Shown here in pieces: positions 28,686 to 37,289 of a DNA stretch of 42,838 bases (position 1 is its first letter; each line of letters begins with the position of its first letter). The position numbers and the translations under genes are program-made. This stretch comes from an uncultured Alphaproteobacteria bacterium. GTDB lineage: Bacteria > Pseudomonadota > Alphaproteobacteria > MPNO01 > UBA830. The stretch is taken from NCBI GenBank assembly GCA_913046035.1, contig CAJWSW010000019.1, positions 1-42,838 on the forward strand. Reading direction: 5' to 3'. Below the pieces are notes generated by a model, which was not told the origin of the DNA, made no database searches, and was given only the letters and a program-made list of their open reading frames with translations.

Positions 28686-31355
28686 TCATAAAGTCGACAA
28701 ACGCTTGAGGGCCTCCCCTAGCCTCCCATAGGATTCCTGATACTCGGAAGTCCTTTGCCGCTGTTCCGCTACGACCTCTGGCGGCGCCTTTTTTATAAAG
28801 TTTTCGTTATCTAGCTTCTGTTGAAGTTTCTCAATCTCCAACTCAACTTTGCTTATTTCTTTCTGAAGCCGCTCTTTTTCTTTTGAAATATCAATTGCGT
28901 CACCGATCGCAAGCGCCGCTGTGGCCTCGTCAACAACGACCTGGACTATTCCCGATGATGGAACTTTGTCGGCAAATTCTATGTTTCCCAGCCGCGCTAG
29001 ACGACGAAGCAAATTGTCATGAATATCCAACCTCGTTCGTGTCTCTTCCGATGCATCACCTATAATAAGTTTCAATTCAGCCTTTGGCGGAACATTCATT
29101 TCCGATCTGACAGTCCGAATAGCGCTAATCATTCGGATCAGCCAACCCAATTCATCTTCAGCATCAGGCGCGCGTAGAGCCTTTTCTAACTCCGGCCATT
29201 TGTCCTCCATTAACATCCCTTTGCGACCTTTTTTGGGCGCCAACTGATCCCACAGCTCTTCTGTGACAAACGGCATGATTGGGTGCAGGAACTTCAATAA
29301 CTGATCAAACACCCAAGATGTTGTTGCGCGAACCTCTTTCTGCGCTAATGGATCCCCATCATTGAGGATTGGTTTCGTAAATTCGAGATACCAGTCACAG
29401 AATTGGTGCCAGACAAACTGGTAGGCGGTTTGGGCTGCCTCATTAAATCGGTACGCTTCTAAAGCCGCTGAAATCTCGTTGCCTGCGCGCGCAGTTTCAC
29501 CGACAATCCATTTGTTAACCGTTAAGTCACATGATCCCGGATCAAAATCTTCATCATGCGTACAACCATTTATTTGGGTAAATCTGGCCGCATTCCAGAT
29601 TTTTGTGACGAAGTTCCGATAGCCCTCAATGCGTCCGGCCGATAACTTGATATCTCTACCCTGCGCCGCCAACGCTGTAAGTGTAAATCGCAAGGCATCA
29701 GCGCCATACTTATCTATGAGTTCAAGGGGGTCCAAGACGTTACCTTTGCTTTTTGACATCTTTTGTCCCTGTTCATCACGAACAAGTGCGTGGATATAAA
29801 CATCCTTAAAAGGTGCTTCACCATCACGGAAATGAAGGCCCATCATGATCATTCGTGCCACCCAAAAGAAAATAATGTCGAAACCTGTGACTAAAACGCT
29901 TGTTGGGTAATGATGTTGCAGTTCATCGGTCTCGGAGGGCCAGCCTAGGGTTGAAAAAGGCCAGAGCGCGGATGAGAACCACGTATCAAGAACATCAGGA
30001 TCTCGAGTGAGCTCAACCTCGGTTCCATAATGAGCTTCGGCGGCTTTACGGGCCTCCTCGCCCGTCATTTCGACAAAAATCTCGCCGTCCGGCCCGTACC
30101 AGGCAGGAATTTGATGACCCCACCAAATTTGTCGCGAGACACACCATGGTTGGATATTTCGCATCCATTCGTAGTAGGTGTTTTCCCAATGTTTTGGGAC
30201 GAAGCGCACCTCACCCTCTTCTACTGCTTTAATCGATGGCCTCGCTAGGGTCTCAGCATCGACAAACCATTGATCAGTGAGCATCGGTTCGATCACAACA
30301 CCGGACCTATCGCCGTATGGAACCATCATTGGATTTTCTTCAATCCGTTCGAGAAGGCCGAGCAGTTCCATCTCCTTTACGATTCTTTGCCTCGCCTCTT
30401 CTCGACTAAGCCCCTGCAAATAATCCGGGACTTCATCGTTTATTCTCGCATCAACATCTAGGATGCTAATCATCGGTAGATTATGCCGTCGGCCGACCTC
30501 AAAATCGTTAAAATCATGTGCAGGAGTGATTTTTACTGCGCCGGAACCTTTTTCGGGATCTGAATATTCGTCCGCAATGATCGGTATCGATCGCCCTACT
30601 ATCGGAAGTATGACATTTTTGCCCACTAAATTTGCGTAGCGTTCATCCTCCGGATGAACTGCTACCGCAGTATCTCCCAGCATCGTCTCTGGTCGAGTAG
30701 TCGCCACAGTAATAAACTGTTCTTCGTTAGTTTCGATAGGATACTTAAAATACCAAAGATGGCCGTTTACTTCCCTCTGTTCTACCTCAAGATCTGATAT
30801 TGCCGTATGCAGTTTGGGGTCCCAGTTCACCAGACGTTTGTCTCGGTAGATCAAACCTTCTTTGTGGAGCGTCACAAAAACCTTACGAACGGCTACGGAT
30901 AACCCCTCATCCATAGTGAAACGTTCGCGATACCAATCACACGAAGCCCCGAGACGGCGAAGCTGTCCAATTATTGTGCCGCCAGATTCTGCCTTCCACT
31001 CCCATATCCTCTCGATGAACTCTTTTCGCCCAAGATCGTGACGTGTTTTGCCCTCTTCAGCGAGCTGTCGTTCAACTACCATCTGGGTCGCTATCCCTGC
31101 ATGATCGGTCCCTGGTTGCCAGAGGACGTCCTTTCCACGCAGCCTCTCGAACCGCGCCAGAATATCCTGCAATGTATTGTTTAGTGCATGCCCCATGTGA
31201 AGGCTGCCAGTGATATTGGGTGGCGGGATCACTATAGAATATGATTTGCCGTCACGTTCACTGATCCGGGTGTGGCCGCATCCAAAAGTTCCCCTGTCTT
31301 CCCATTCTGCATATATCCGGGGCTCTACGGCGGCGGGCTGATAGTTCTTGTCCAT
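28686..31355 (-). CDS. valS: Valyl-tRNA synthetase
   Basis: Class I synthetase charging tRNA-Val. The product has 889 residues. The HIGH motif is HMGH at 53–56 (PPPNITGSLHMGHAL), and the KMSKS loop reads KMSKSKGNVLDPLELI. An editing domain lies between, with TTRPETMLGDTAVAVHP. The C-terminus is a coiled coil (SKEKERLQKEISKVELEIE onwards), as usual for ValRS. It lies in the tolC–valS neighbourhood, but popZ, often found between them, is missing. Confidence 0.97.
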   Translation of the reverse strand: MDKNYQPAAVEPRIYAEWEDRGTFGCGHTRISERDGKSYSIVIPPPNITGSLHMGHALNNTLQDILARFERLRGKDVLWQPGTDHAGIATQMVVERQLAEEGKTRHDLGRKEFIERIWEWKAESGGTIIGQLRRLGASCDWYRERFTMDEGLSVAVRKVFVTLHKEGLIYRDKRLVNWDPKLHTAISDLEVEQREVNGHLWYFKYPIETNEEQFITVATTRPETMLGDTAVAVHPEDERYANLVGKNVILPIVGRSIPIIADEYSDPEKGSGAVKITPAHDFNDFEVGRRHNLPMISILDVDARINDEVPDYLQGLSREEARQRIVKEMELLGLLERIEENPMMVPYGDRSGVVIEPMLTDQWFVDAETLARPSIKAVEEGEVRFVPKHWENTYYEWMRNIQPWCVSRQIWWGHQIPAWYGPDGEIFVEMTGEEARKAAEAHYGTEVELTRDPDVLDTWFSSALWPFSTLGWPSETDELQHHYPTSVLVTGFDIIFFWVARMIMMGLHFRDGEAPFKDVYIHALVRDEQGQKMSKSKGNVLDPLELIDKYGADALRFTLTALAAQGRDIKLSAGRIEGYRNFVTKIWNAARFTQINGCTHDEDFDPGSCDLTVNKWIVGETARAGNEISAALEAYRFNEAAQTAYQFVWHQFCDWYLEFTKPILNDGDPLAQKEVRATTSWVFDQLLKFLHPIMPFVTEELWDQLAPKKGRKGMLMEDKWPELEKALRAPDAEDELGWLIRMISAIRTVRSEMNVPPKAELKLIIGDASEETRTRLDIHDNLLRRLARLGNIEFADKVPSSGIVQVVVDEATAALAIGDAIDISKEKERLQKEISKVELEIEKLQQKLDNENFIKKAPPEVVAEQRQRTSEYQESYGRLGEALKRLSTL

Positions 31356-31442
31356 CTTCGTCTCAAAGATTATCGGAGAATGGCTGCGCTAAGGCGCGAC
31401 CGAAATATAATGCGGGTTACAAAGCTAGCGGCATGTTGTCCT

Positions 31443-31487
31443 AATTCAAGGGGTTTATTGCACGACTGGCGATAAACACCTTGAATT
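31443..31487 (-). repeat. Long stem-loop between tolC and valS
   Basis: Sixteen-base arms (31443–31458 and 31472–31487) are inverted copies with 15 of 16 positions pairing. Three further pairs (T·G, G–C, C–G) can extend the stem to 19 bp around a seven-base loop. It is 96 bp after the tolC stop and 88 bp before the valS start. There is no T-run on the reverse strand, so it is not a standard intrinsic terminator. It could be a processing or attenuation site or a small palindromic repeat element. Confidence 0.75.
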
Positions 31488-31582
31488 GTAGCAGTATAAG
31501 ATAACGCAGAATACCACGGCCGTATCTCCAATTAAGTAACTATCGAAAGCTCCACGATAAGAATTTTGAACCGGTGTTAAAA

Positions 31583-32962
31583 TTATTTTACTTCGCCGGC
31601 AGTCAATCCCCACCATTTACCACGAACTTTTTTGTAATGAGTATCCGGATTGTACAGTTGAACCGAGAGCTTTAATTCTTCAGCTGTCAATTCCCCCATA
31701 GCCTCACTTAGTTCATAGGTAGCCACTAGTTCATCCCGCCTTGCGAGAACCAGCCCAACTCGGGCGTCTAAGAGTTCCTGTTCGGCATCAAGTACATCGA
31801 GCGGTGTGCGGGAACCCACATTTGCCTCTTCACGAACACCTTCCAGAGCGACTTCTGCAGCCTTTACAGCGGCACCAAAGGCATTTATTTGCGCTCGACT
31901 TGTTTGCCACGCTTGCCATGCCCCCTTCGCATCTTTAACGGCATTACGGACTGCCTGATTAAACTCATCGCGCCTCTGAAAAACAATTTGTTTTGCCGCT
32001 CGCATCCGAGAAGTAACTGCACCAGACGCATAGAGCGGCATAGAAAACTGTGCGGTGACTTCAATTGTCTGGCTCTCACTTCTGGGTGTCGAACGTTCTT
32101 CAGTCGACTGAGCAGATCCATTGAGGGTGATCGTTGGTAATAATTCACCAGCAATCTCGTGAACGCTATGTTCTGCAGCCTTCTCGAGGAAACGAGCACG
32201 GACTACGTCTGGGTTTCGCGCGGTTGCGCGGTCTACTGCCTCACTCAGAGATCTTGCTAAGTAAGAAAGAGGATTTGCAGACTGTAATTCACCGGGCGTC
32301 TCACCCACGGAATTCTCATAGGCAGCCCTAGAACTTATCAGTTTTCCCTCAGCAGCAATCCTCTCAGCACGAGCGCTGGCCACACGCGACTCGGCTTGTG
32401 AGACATCGGTTCGTGTTAGTTCTCCAACATTGAAACGGTCTTTTGTGGCCTCCAGCTGCCGCCGAATAACGCGTTCATTGTTTTGGTTGAGTTTCAGAAC
32501 TGCTTGGTCACGCACTACGTCGGCATACGCGGTCGCTGCTTCCAAAAGCACCAACTGTTCAACTGAAGCTAGGTGAGCACGATCAGCATTTACGTTACTT
32601 TCTGCTTCTTCTACGGAGGCATATGTTCGTCCTCCGCGGTATAAATTTTGAGTAATCGAAAGCGTTGCCGTTAGCGGCTCTGTCACGTCAGCCACCTTTG
32701 CCGCGGGACCGGTTGTAGTGCTATCCGATCGTTGCACTCCCGCGCTTCCTGTCAATCCGATGATTGGGCGCCAATTAGATAAGGCCTGTGGAACTTCCTC
32801 ATCCGCCGCCCTGAGGCGTGCACGTGCAGCACTCAACGCAGGGTTTTGACTGTATGCTTTTATAAGTGTTTCATCCAGTGTTTGAGCTATTACACCCTCC
32901 ACTGCCGACGTCCACAGCAAACCAGTAGAAATCGCTAAAACGGCTGTTAATTTATCCATCAA
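31583..32962 (-). CDS. tolC: TolC-family outer-membrane efflux protein
   Basis: Outer-membrane channel for type I secretion and drug efflux. The product has 459 residues with an N-terminal signal peptide (MMDKLTAVLAISTGLLWTSA, cleaved near VIAQ) and two repeats of the OEP fold; long helical, Ala/Glu/Gln/Arg-rich segments form the periplasmic barrel. Typical pieces are NPALSAARARLRAADEEVP, LYRGGRTYASVEEAE and VGSRTPLDVLDAEQELLDAR. It overlaps the upstream methyltransferase gene by 4 bp. Inner-membrane partners are not in the window. Confidence 0.94.
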   Translation of the reverse strand: MMDKLTAVLAISTGLLWTSAVEGVIAQTLDETLIKAYSQNPALSAARARLRAADEEVPQALSNWRPIIGLTGSAGVQRSDSTTTGPAAKVADVTEPLTATLSITQNLYRGGRTYASVEEAESNVNADRAHLASVEQLVLLEAATAYADVVRDQAVLKLNQNNERVIRRQLEATKDRFNVGELTRTDVSQAESRVASARAERIAAEGKLISSRAAYENSVGETPGELQSANPLSYLARSLSEAVDRATARNPDVVRARFLEKAAEHSVHEIAGELLPTITLNGSAQSTEERSTPRSESQTIEVTAQFSMPLYASGAVTSRMRAAKQIVFQRRDEFNQAVRNAVKDAKGAWQAWQTSRAQINAFGAAVKAAEVALEGVREEANVGSRTPLDVLDAEQELLDARVGLVLARRDELVATYELSEAMGELTAEELKLSVQLYNPDTHYKKVRGKWWGLTAGEVK

Positions 32963-33615
32963 AAATTAAAACCTTTTCGCTTTTCAAATTCAGGGAGGCT
33001 GGGAATGTTTGCGTCGAAGAGCGGGCGGCAGGAAATATTGGCATTGTGTTTTGTCCAGAGAAAAGCCGAGCCGACACCTGTTTCACCAGTCGTTACTGCG
33101 CAAAGGCGCCCACCTTCGCTTAGCTGTTCGAAAAGTGGTTTAGGAATATCTCCGCAAGCGCCGTTGACGATAATGACGTCGTAGGGTGCCTGCTCCTCCC
33201 AGCCAAGTTCGATGGGCCCATCTTCCACAACCACATTATCGATCCCAAGATCAGTCATCTTTGATGATGCTTTTTTTCCCAAATCGGCATTACTTTCTAA
33301 AGCCACGACCACTCTCGCGATACAACCCAATATCGATGCAGAATAACCAGCGCCACTCGCAACATCCAATACAACGTCATTTTCATCAAGGTTTGTCGCC
33401 TGGACCATCCGAGCGAAGATCATTGGTTCCAACATACTCCTGCCCGACCCAATCGGAATATCCTCATCAATATAAGCAAGCTCAGCTAAACGGGCCGGAG
33501 CAAAACTCTCTCTCGGGATTTTACCCATAGCTGAAAGAATACGTTCATCTGTGACCTTATTGGTCCTCAGCTGACTATTCACCATATTCTGCCTTAGGCT
33601 ATCAAAATCAGGCAT
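32959..33615 (-). CDS. Protein-L-isoaspartate methyltransferase-like protein
   Basis: A second Pcm-family SAM methyltransferase, 218 residues from the ATG at 33615 (MPDFDSLRQNMVNSQLRTN), the usual start in the alphaproteobacterial group encoded just before tolC. The SAM motif is VVLDVASGAGYSASIL, and IPIGSGRSMLEPMIFARM corresponds to the substrate loop, in which the usual GQT reads GRS. An in-frame ATG at 33675 adds 20 residues unlike the family. A GGAG lies upstream of 33615. Whether it repairs isoaspartate or methylates something else is open. Confidence 0.85.
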   Translation of the reverse strand: MPDFDSLRQNMVNSQLRTNKVTDERILSAMGKIPRESFAPARLAELAYIDEDIPIGSGRSMLEPMIFARMVQATNLDENDVVLDVASGAGYSASILGCIARVVVALESNADLGKKASSKMTDLGIDNVVVEDGPIELGWEEQAPYDVIIVNGACGDIPKPLFEQLSEGGRLCAVTTGETGVGSAFLWTKHNANISCRPLFDANIPSLPEFEKRKGFNF

Positions 33616-33761
33616 ATATTGATTTGCTCTCCATAAAACCACCGCGTCGACACCAAAGTATTTGGGTCCCTTCAACGATACAACCCGGATGTGATAACAC
33701 CGTGTAAGTATATCAAGCTGCTCCGGTCAACAACTTAATAAGGCAATCAAACTTTCGAATA

Positions 33762-33790
33762 TTGACCGTTAGTTTAACCGCGCCTATATA
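33762..33790 (+). promoter_or_regulatory. Sigma-70-type promoter of tRNA-Cys
   Basis: TTGACC (33762–33767) and TATATA (33785–33790) are separated by 17 bp, a near-consensus arrangement. The tRNA begins 17 bp after the –10 box, leaving a short 5' leader. Confidence 0.78.
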
Positions 33791-33806
33791 CCGCGACCTG
33801 TATTCA

Positions 33807-33880
33807 GGCCCGGTGGGAGAGAGGCTATCCAGCGGATTGCAAATCCGTGTACAGCGGTTCGAATCCGCTCCGGGCCTCCA
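33807..33880 (+). tRNA. tRNA-Cys (GCA)
   Basis: A 74-base cloverleaf including an encoded CCA. Acceptor GGCCCGG (33807–33813) pairs with CCGGGCC (33870–33876); the anticodon GCA is at 33839–33841 in the loop TTGCAAA; the T-arm carries GGTTCGAATCC. The discriminator base is T, as expected for tRNA-Cys. Confidence 0.96.
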
Positions 33881-33883
33881 ATC

Positions 33884-33937
33884 CCTGTTCACGAAACCTT
33901 GTTTTCTGAGGTTTCGTTACAGGATGGACACTTTTTT
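33884..33937 (+). terminator. Terminator after tRNA-Cys
   Basis: ACGAAACCT (33891–33899) pairs with AGGTTTCGT (33909–33917), with an outer CCTG/CAGG pairing. A run of seven T follows 14 bp after the stem, at 33931–33937. The T-run is further from the stem than in ideal cases. Confidence 0.65.
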
Positions 33938-34319
33938 TGGACGTTCTAGTCAAACCCACTAAATCTCTTCAAACAACGCAAACAGGATTCGGTCTAACCG
34001 TCGCTGACCAAATGATTTAGGCTCATCCACCTAAACGCTTAGGCTCTGCAACAATATCTCCGCCTGCTTTTTCCACTTTGCTTGAAGAAGCTTGTTTTAA
34101 AACAAGGGCTTAATCATCCCAAAAACATTGTCCTTGCGTCTTTAGCTGGTTCGACTTGACCGTTTTAACAATGTACCCATCGACATAGCTGTTTTAACCA
34201 AAATTTTTTGTTGTGTAGTGAACGGGTTTCGGGGTGTTGCCTAATTTTTATAAGTCTTGTTATGGGCTGCTTTGTCCTTATTGTAGGGCTGGGAGACACT
34301 GAGTAGCGGGACCTGAAAC
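33938..34319. other. Gene-free stretch with GTTTTAA repeats and a palindrome
   Basis: No intact gene. It holds a perfect 16-bp palindrome (34091–34106, CTTGTTTTAAAACAAG) and two direct copies of GTTTTAAC (34162–34169 and 34191–34198) starting 29 bp apart. The shared GTTTTAA core suggests a regulator-binding region ahead of the ligase operon. The reverse strand has several short open pieces between stops, but I cannot assign them to a family. Confidence 0.4.
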
Positions 34320-35960
34320 GTGACAAACCCTTTCGAAACAAACCTCGATAGAAATGCTGCAAACTTTCAACCACTGACCCCACTAAGTTTTATCGAACGA
34401 ACGGCAGCTACCTATCCCGAGAAAACCGCTGTAATTCACGGCAGCATTTATCGCAGCTGGAAAGAAACGTACGTCCGCTGCCGGAAGCTAGCGAGCGCTC
34501 TAGAGCGGCATGGCCTCAAGGCAGGTGACACTGTTGCTGCGATGCTTCCTAATGTGCCGGCTATGGTTGAAGCACACTTTGGCATCTCAATGATGGGTGG
34601 TGTTTTAAATGCGCTCAATATCCGTCTCGATGCAGATGCCATAGCCTTCATACTCGAGCATGGTGAGGCAAAATTGCTTCTTACAGACCGCGAGTTTTCC
34701 GGCACCATTAAAAGGGCTATCGCGAAAATAAAAAATAAACCATTCGTGATCGATGTTGACGACCCCACCTTTTCGGATGGCGAGATGGTTGGAGAGATTG
34801 AATATGAGGAATTCCTTTTAGGAGGAGATCCGAATTACGCATGGTCTTGGCCCGAAGACGAATGGGATGCATGTTCTCTTAACTATACGTCAGGCACAAC
34901 AGGTAACCCTAAAGGTGTTGTTTATCATCACCGTGGTGGATTTTTAAATGCAATCGGCAATGCTCTAGTTTGGGCAATGCCTCCTCATCCCGTTTATCTC
35001 TGGACGCTCCCGATGTTTCACTGCAACGGTTGGTGCTTTCCGTGGACCGTCGCGGCGATGGCTGGAACGAATATCTGTTTACGCCGAGTTGAGGCCGCGC
35101 CAATCTTTGACGCCATTTCAGAGCATCGGGTTACACATTTCTGCGGGGCACCGATCGTTCTCAATATGATAGCAAACGCTCCTGATAGTGAAAGAAAGCC
35201 CTTCGACCACACGGTTGAGGCAATGACCGCCGGAGCGGCGCCGCCGGCAGCAGTGATTGAAGCTATGGAAACACAGGGTTTCAATGTCACCCATGTTTAC
35301 GGGCTCACAGAGACCTACGGTCCTTCGGTCGTGAGCGCATGGAAGGATGAATGGAATGATAGTCCGATTGCCGACAGAGCCGCTCTAAAAGCAAGACAGG
35401 GCGTACGTTATCATGTCCTAGAGGCGCTAATGGTTGCTGATCCTGAAACGCTGGAGCCTGTACCAAAAGACGGCAGTACTATGGGTGAGATTTTCTTTCG
35501 AGGTAATGACGTAATGAAAGGTTATCTAAAAAACCCCGGCGCAACCGACGAGGCTTTTTCTGGTGGTTGGTTTCATTCTGGTGATCTCGGTGTTTGGCAT
35601 GAAGACGGCTATGTTGAATTAAAGGATCGATCCAAAGACATTATTATCTCTGGTGGAGAAAACATTTCGTCGATCGAGGTTGAAGGCATACTTTATAAGC
35701 ATCCACAAGTCCTCGAAGCCGCTGTTGCAGCCCGCCCCGATAGGAAGTGGGGAGAAAGCCCTTGTGCATTTATAACATTGAAAGACGGTGAAGAGAGCAG
35801 TGAAGAGGCGATATTTGAATTCTGTCGGCAAAATATGGCGCGTTTCAAAGTCCCTCGTACGGTCGTTTTCGGACCCTTGCCAAAAACTTCGACCGGCAAA
35901 ATTCAAAAATTTATATTGCGAGAACGTGCCAAGGAACTCGGAGAGAGAGAAGAAGGCTAA
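34320..35960 (+). CDS. Acyl-CoA synthetase (AMP-forming)
   Basis: ANL-superfamily ligase activating a carboxylic acid as acyl-AMP and then acyl-CoA. The product has 546 residues from a GTG start. Motifs in order: P-loop YTSGTTGNPKG (189–199), YGLTETYGPS, GWFHSGDLG, DRSKDIIISGGENISS and the C-terminal catalytic lysine in KTSTGKIQKF. The opening NLDRNAANFQPLTPLSF is typical of a short- to medium-chain/aryl subgroup common in alphaproteobacteria; methylmercaptopropionate-CoA ligase (DmdB) belongs to similar sequences but cannot be singled out here. It is followed after 6 bp by a second ligase gene. Confidence 0.9.
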   Translation: MTNPFETNLDRNAANFQPLTPLSFIERTAATYPEKTAVIHGSIYRSWKETYVRCRKLASALERHGLKAGDTVAAMLPNVPAMVEAHFGISMMGGVLNALNIRLDADAIAFILEHGEAKLLLTDREFSGTIKRAIAKIKNKPFVIDVDDPTFSDGEMVGEIEYEEFLLGGDPNYAWSWPEDEWDACSLNYTSGTTGNPKGVVYHHRGGFLNAIGNALVWAMPPHPVYLWTLPMFHCNGWCFPWTVAAMAGTNICLRRVEAAPIFDAISEHRVTHFCGAPIVLNMIANAPDSERKPFDHTVEAMTAGAAPPAAVIEAMETQGFNVTHVYGLTETYGPSVVSAWKDEWNDSPIADRAALKARQGVRYHVLEALMVADPETLEPVPKDGSTMGEIFFRGNDVMKGYLKNPGATDEAFSGGWFHSGDLGVWHEDGYVELKDRSKDIIISGGENISSIEVEGILYKHPQVLEAAVAARPDRKWGESPCAFITLKDGEESSEEAIFEFCRQNMARFKVPRTVVFGPLPKTSTGKIQKFILRERAKELGEREEG

Positions 35961-35966
35961 ATTAAA

Positions 35967-37268
35967 ATGTGGGAAACGCCAGAGCTACCGTTCCCTGCAA
36001 CATCCCGCGACCAAATAGCGGAGATACAAAAAAATGGCCGTCGGCTCGCGGTGGAACGTGCGCAGAAGTCAAAGTTTTTTGCCGGCAGGCTAAACCATGT
36101 GAACCTAAAACACGTCCACGAACCTGACGAATGGGCAAAAATTCCTCTGCTTACAAAAGACCAACTCCGTCAAATCTCTGCAGAAGATTTTCAGGATGTT
36201 TTCTGCATTCGCCCACGTACCGACATTATTGAATTCTGGAGATCCGGTGGGTCGACAGGACAACCCCTTTTCTACCCGAGAACAAAAAATGATCTCAGAC
36301 TCGCCCGTGAAGGTTTTCGACGCGCCTGGGAAGCGGCTGGAATCCAAAAGGGCGAGTTGGCTCATGTTTCCTTCCCGCTGGGAATTCATCCCGTTGGACA
36401 GGTCTATTGCCGAACGGCACAGCAAATGGGGATTGGCGTCAACTGGTGCGGAGCTGGTAATTCTACCCCCTCCGAGGTTCAGATTGACCTCATCCGCACA
36501 TTAAAGCCCTCTGTTTGGTGCGGTATGGCAAGTTACGGGTTACAGCTGGCACAGGTTGCCGAGCGAATGGGGTTCGACCTGGCTAACAGCTCAGTAAAGA
36601 CCTTCCTGACGGCAGCAGAACCCGTTTCTCCTGGAAAGCGTGAACGCATTGAGGCCTTGTGGGGAGCCGAATTGTATGACCAGTTTGGGTGCACGGAAGG
36701 GTCTTTTATGGCAAGTGAATCGTCTGAACACGACGGAATGCATTACTGGACAGATATGTTCGACCTCGAGGTAGTAGACGAAAAAACCGGCGAACCCGTA
36801 GCCGAGGGAGAAAACGGAATCCTTGTGTTTACGCCCTACTGGAACAACGAGATGACGCCATTCCTCCGTTGGGAAACAGGCGACTACGTATCCTATATTG
36901 AAAATGGAAAGACCGAAGGACCACTCTCGGTGTATCCAATGATCCGACACGCTGCTCGGACATCTGGTTTTTTCAAAGTACGTGGTATCAATATCAACCA
37001 TGCCGACTTCGAAGATTTCATGAACCGAAAACTGGAGGTCTCCGATTTCAAAGTGGAGGTAGAGGAAACTGATACCCTCGATACCATGACGCTCTTTATT
37101 GAACTCAGCCCCGGCATCGGAAAATTAGAGACGTCCAGAATGCTAGAGTCGGAAATCCGCCGTATTTTTGAAGTCACACCGAAAATTACCATTATCGAAC
37201 TCGGCACACTCGAGAAAGAATTAAAAGATCAGGTCAAACAGCAACGCTTTATTGACAAGCGCGGCTAG
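35967..37268 (+). CDS. Phenylacetate-CoA ligase (PaaK)-like AMP-binding protein
   Basis: A 433-residue ligase-fold protein of the PaaK family. The P-loop analogue is RSGGSTGQPLFYP (92–104), the second adenylate motif is DQFGCTEG, and FLRWETGDYV with GFFKVRGININHADFE match the C-terminal hinge region. The N-terminal AQKSKFFAGRL is also PaaK-like. Substrate cannot be read; the KVRGININ hinge suggests an aryl or acyl acid. It is 6 bp downstream of the acyl-CoA synthetase gene and 21 bp upstream of the MFS gene, forming a three-gene operon. Confidence 0.85.
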   Translation: MWETPELPFPATSRDQIAEIQKNGRRLAVERAQKSKFFAGRLNHVNLKHVHEPDEWAKIPLLTKDQLRQISAEDFQDVFCIRPRTDIIEFWRSGGSTGQPLFYPRTKNDLRLAREGFRRAWEAAGIQKGELAHVSFPLGIHPVGQVYCRTAQQMGIGVNWCGAGNSTPSEVQIDLIRTLKPSVWCGMASYGLQLAQVAERMGFDLANSSVKTFLTAAEPVSPGKRERIEALWGAELYDQFGCTEGSFMASESSEHDGMHYWTDMFDLEVVDEKTGEPVAEGENGILVFTPYWNNEMTPFLRWETGDYVSYIENGKTEGPLSVYPMIRHAARTSGFFKVRGININHADFEDFMNRKLEVSDFKVEVEETDTLDTMTLFIELSPGIGKLETSRMLESEIRRIFEVTPKITIIELGTLEKELKDQVKQQRFIDKRG

Positions 37269-37289
37269 CGGGCCGACGAGAACATTAAA

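Noticed and set aside
33938-34319. A decayed integrase or other gene on the reverse strand after tRNA-Cys
   Set aside because: Short open pieces can be read between stops, but none matches a family I recognise and frames would need several shifts.
34320-35960. Naming the ligase DmdB (DMSP degradation)
   Set aside because: No other dmd gene is present, and the motif set does not separate DmdB from related acyl-CoA synthetases.
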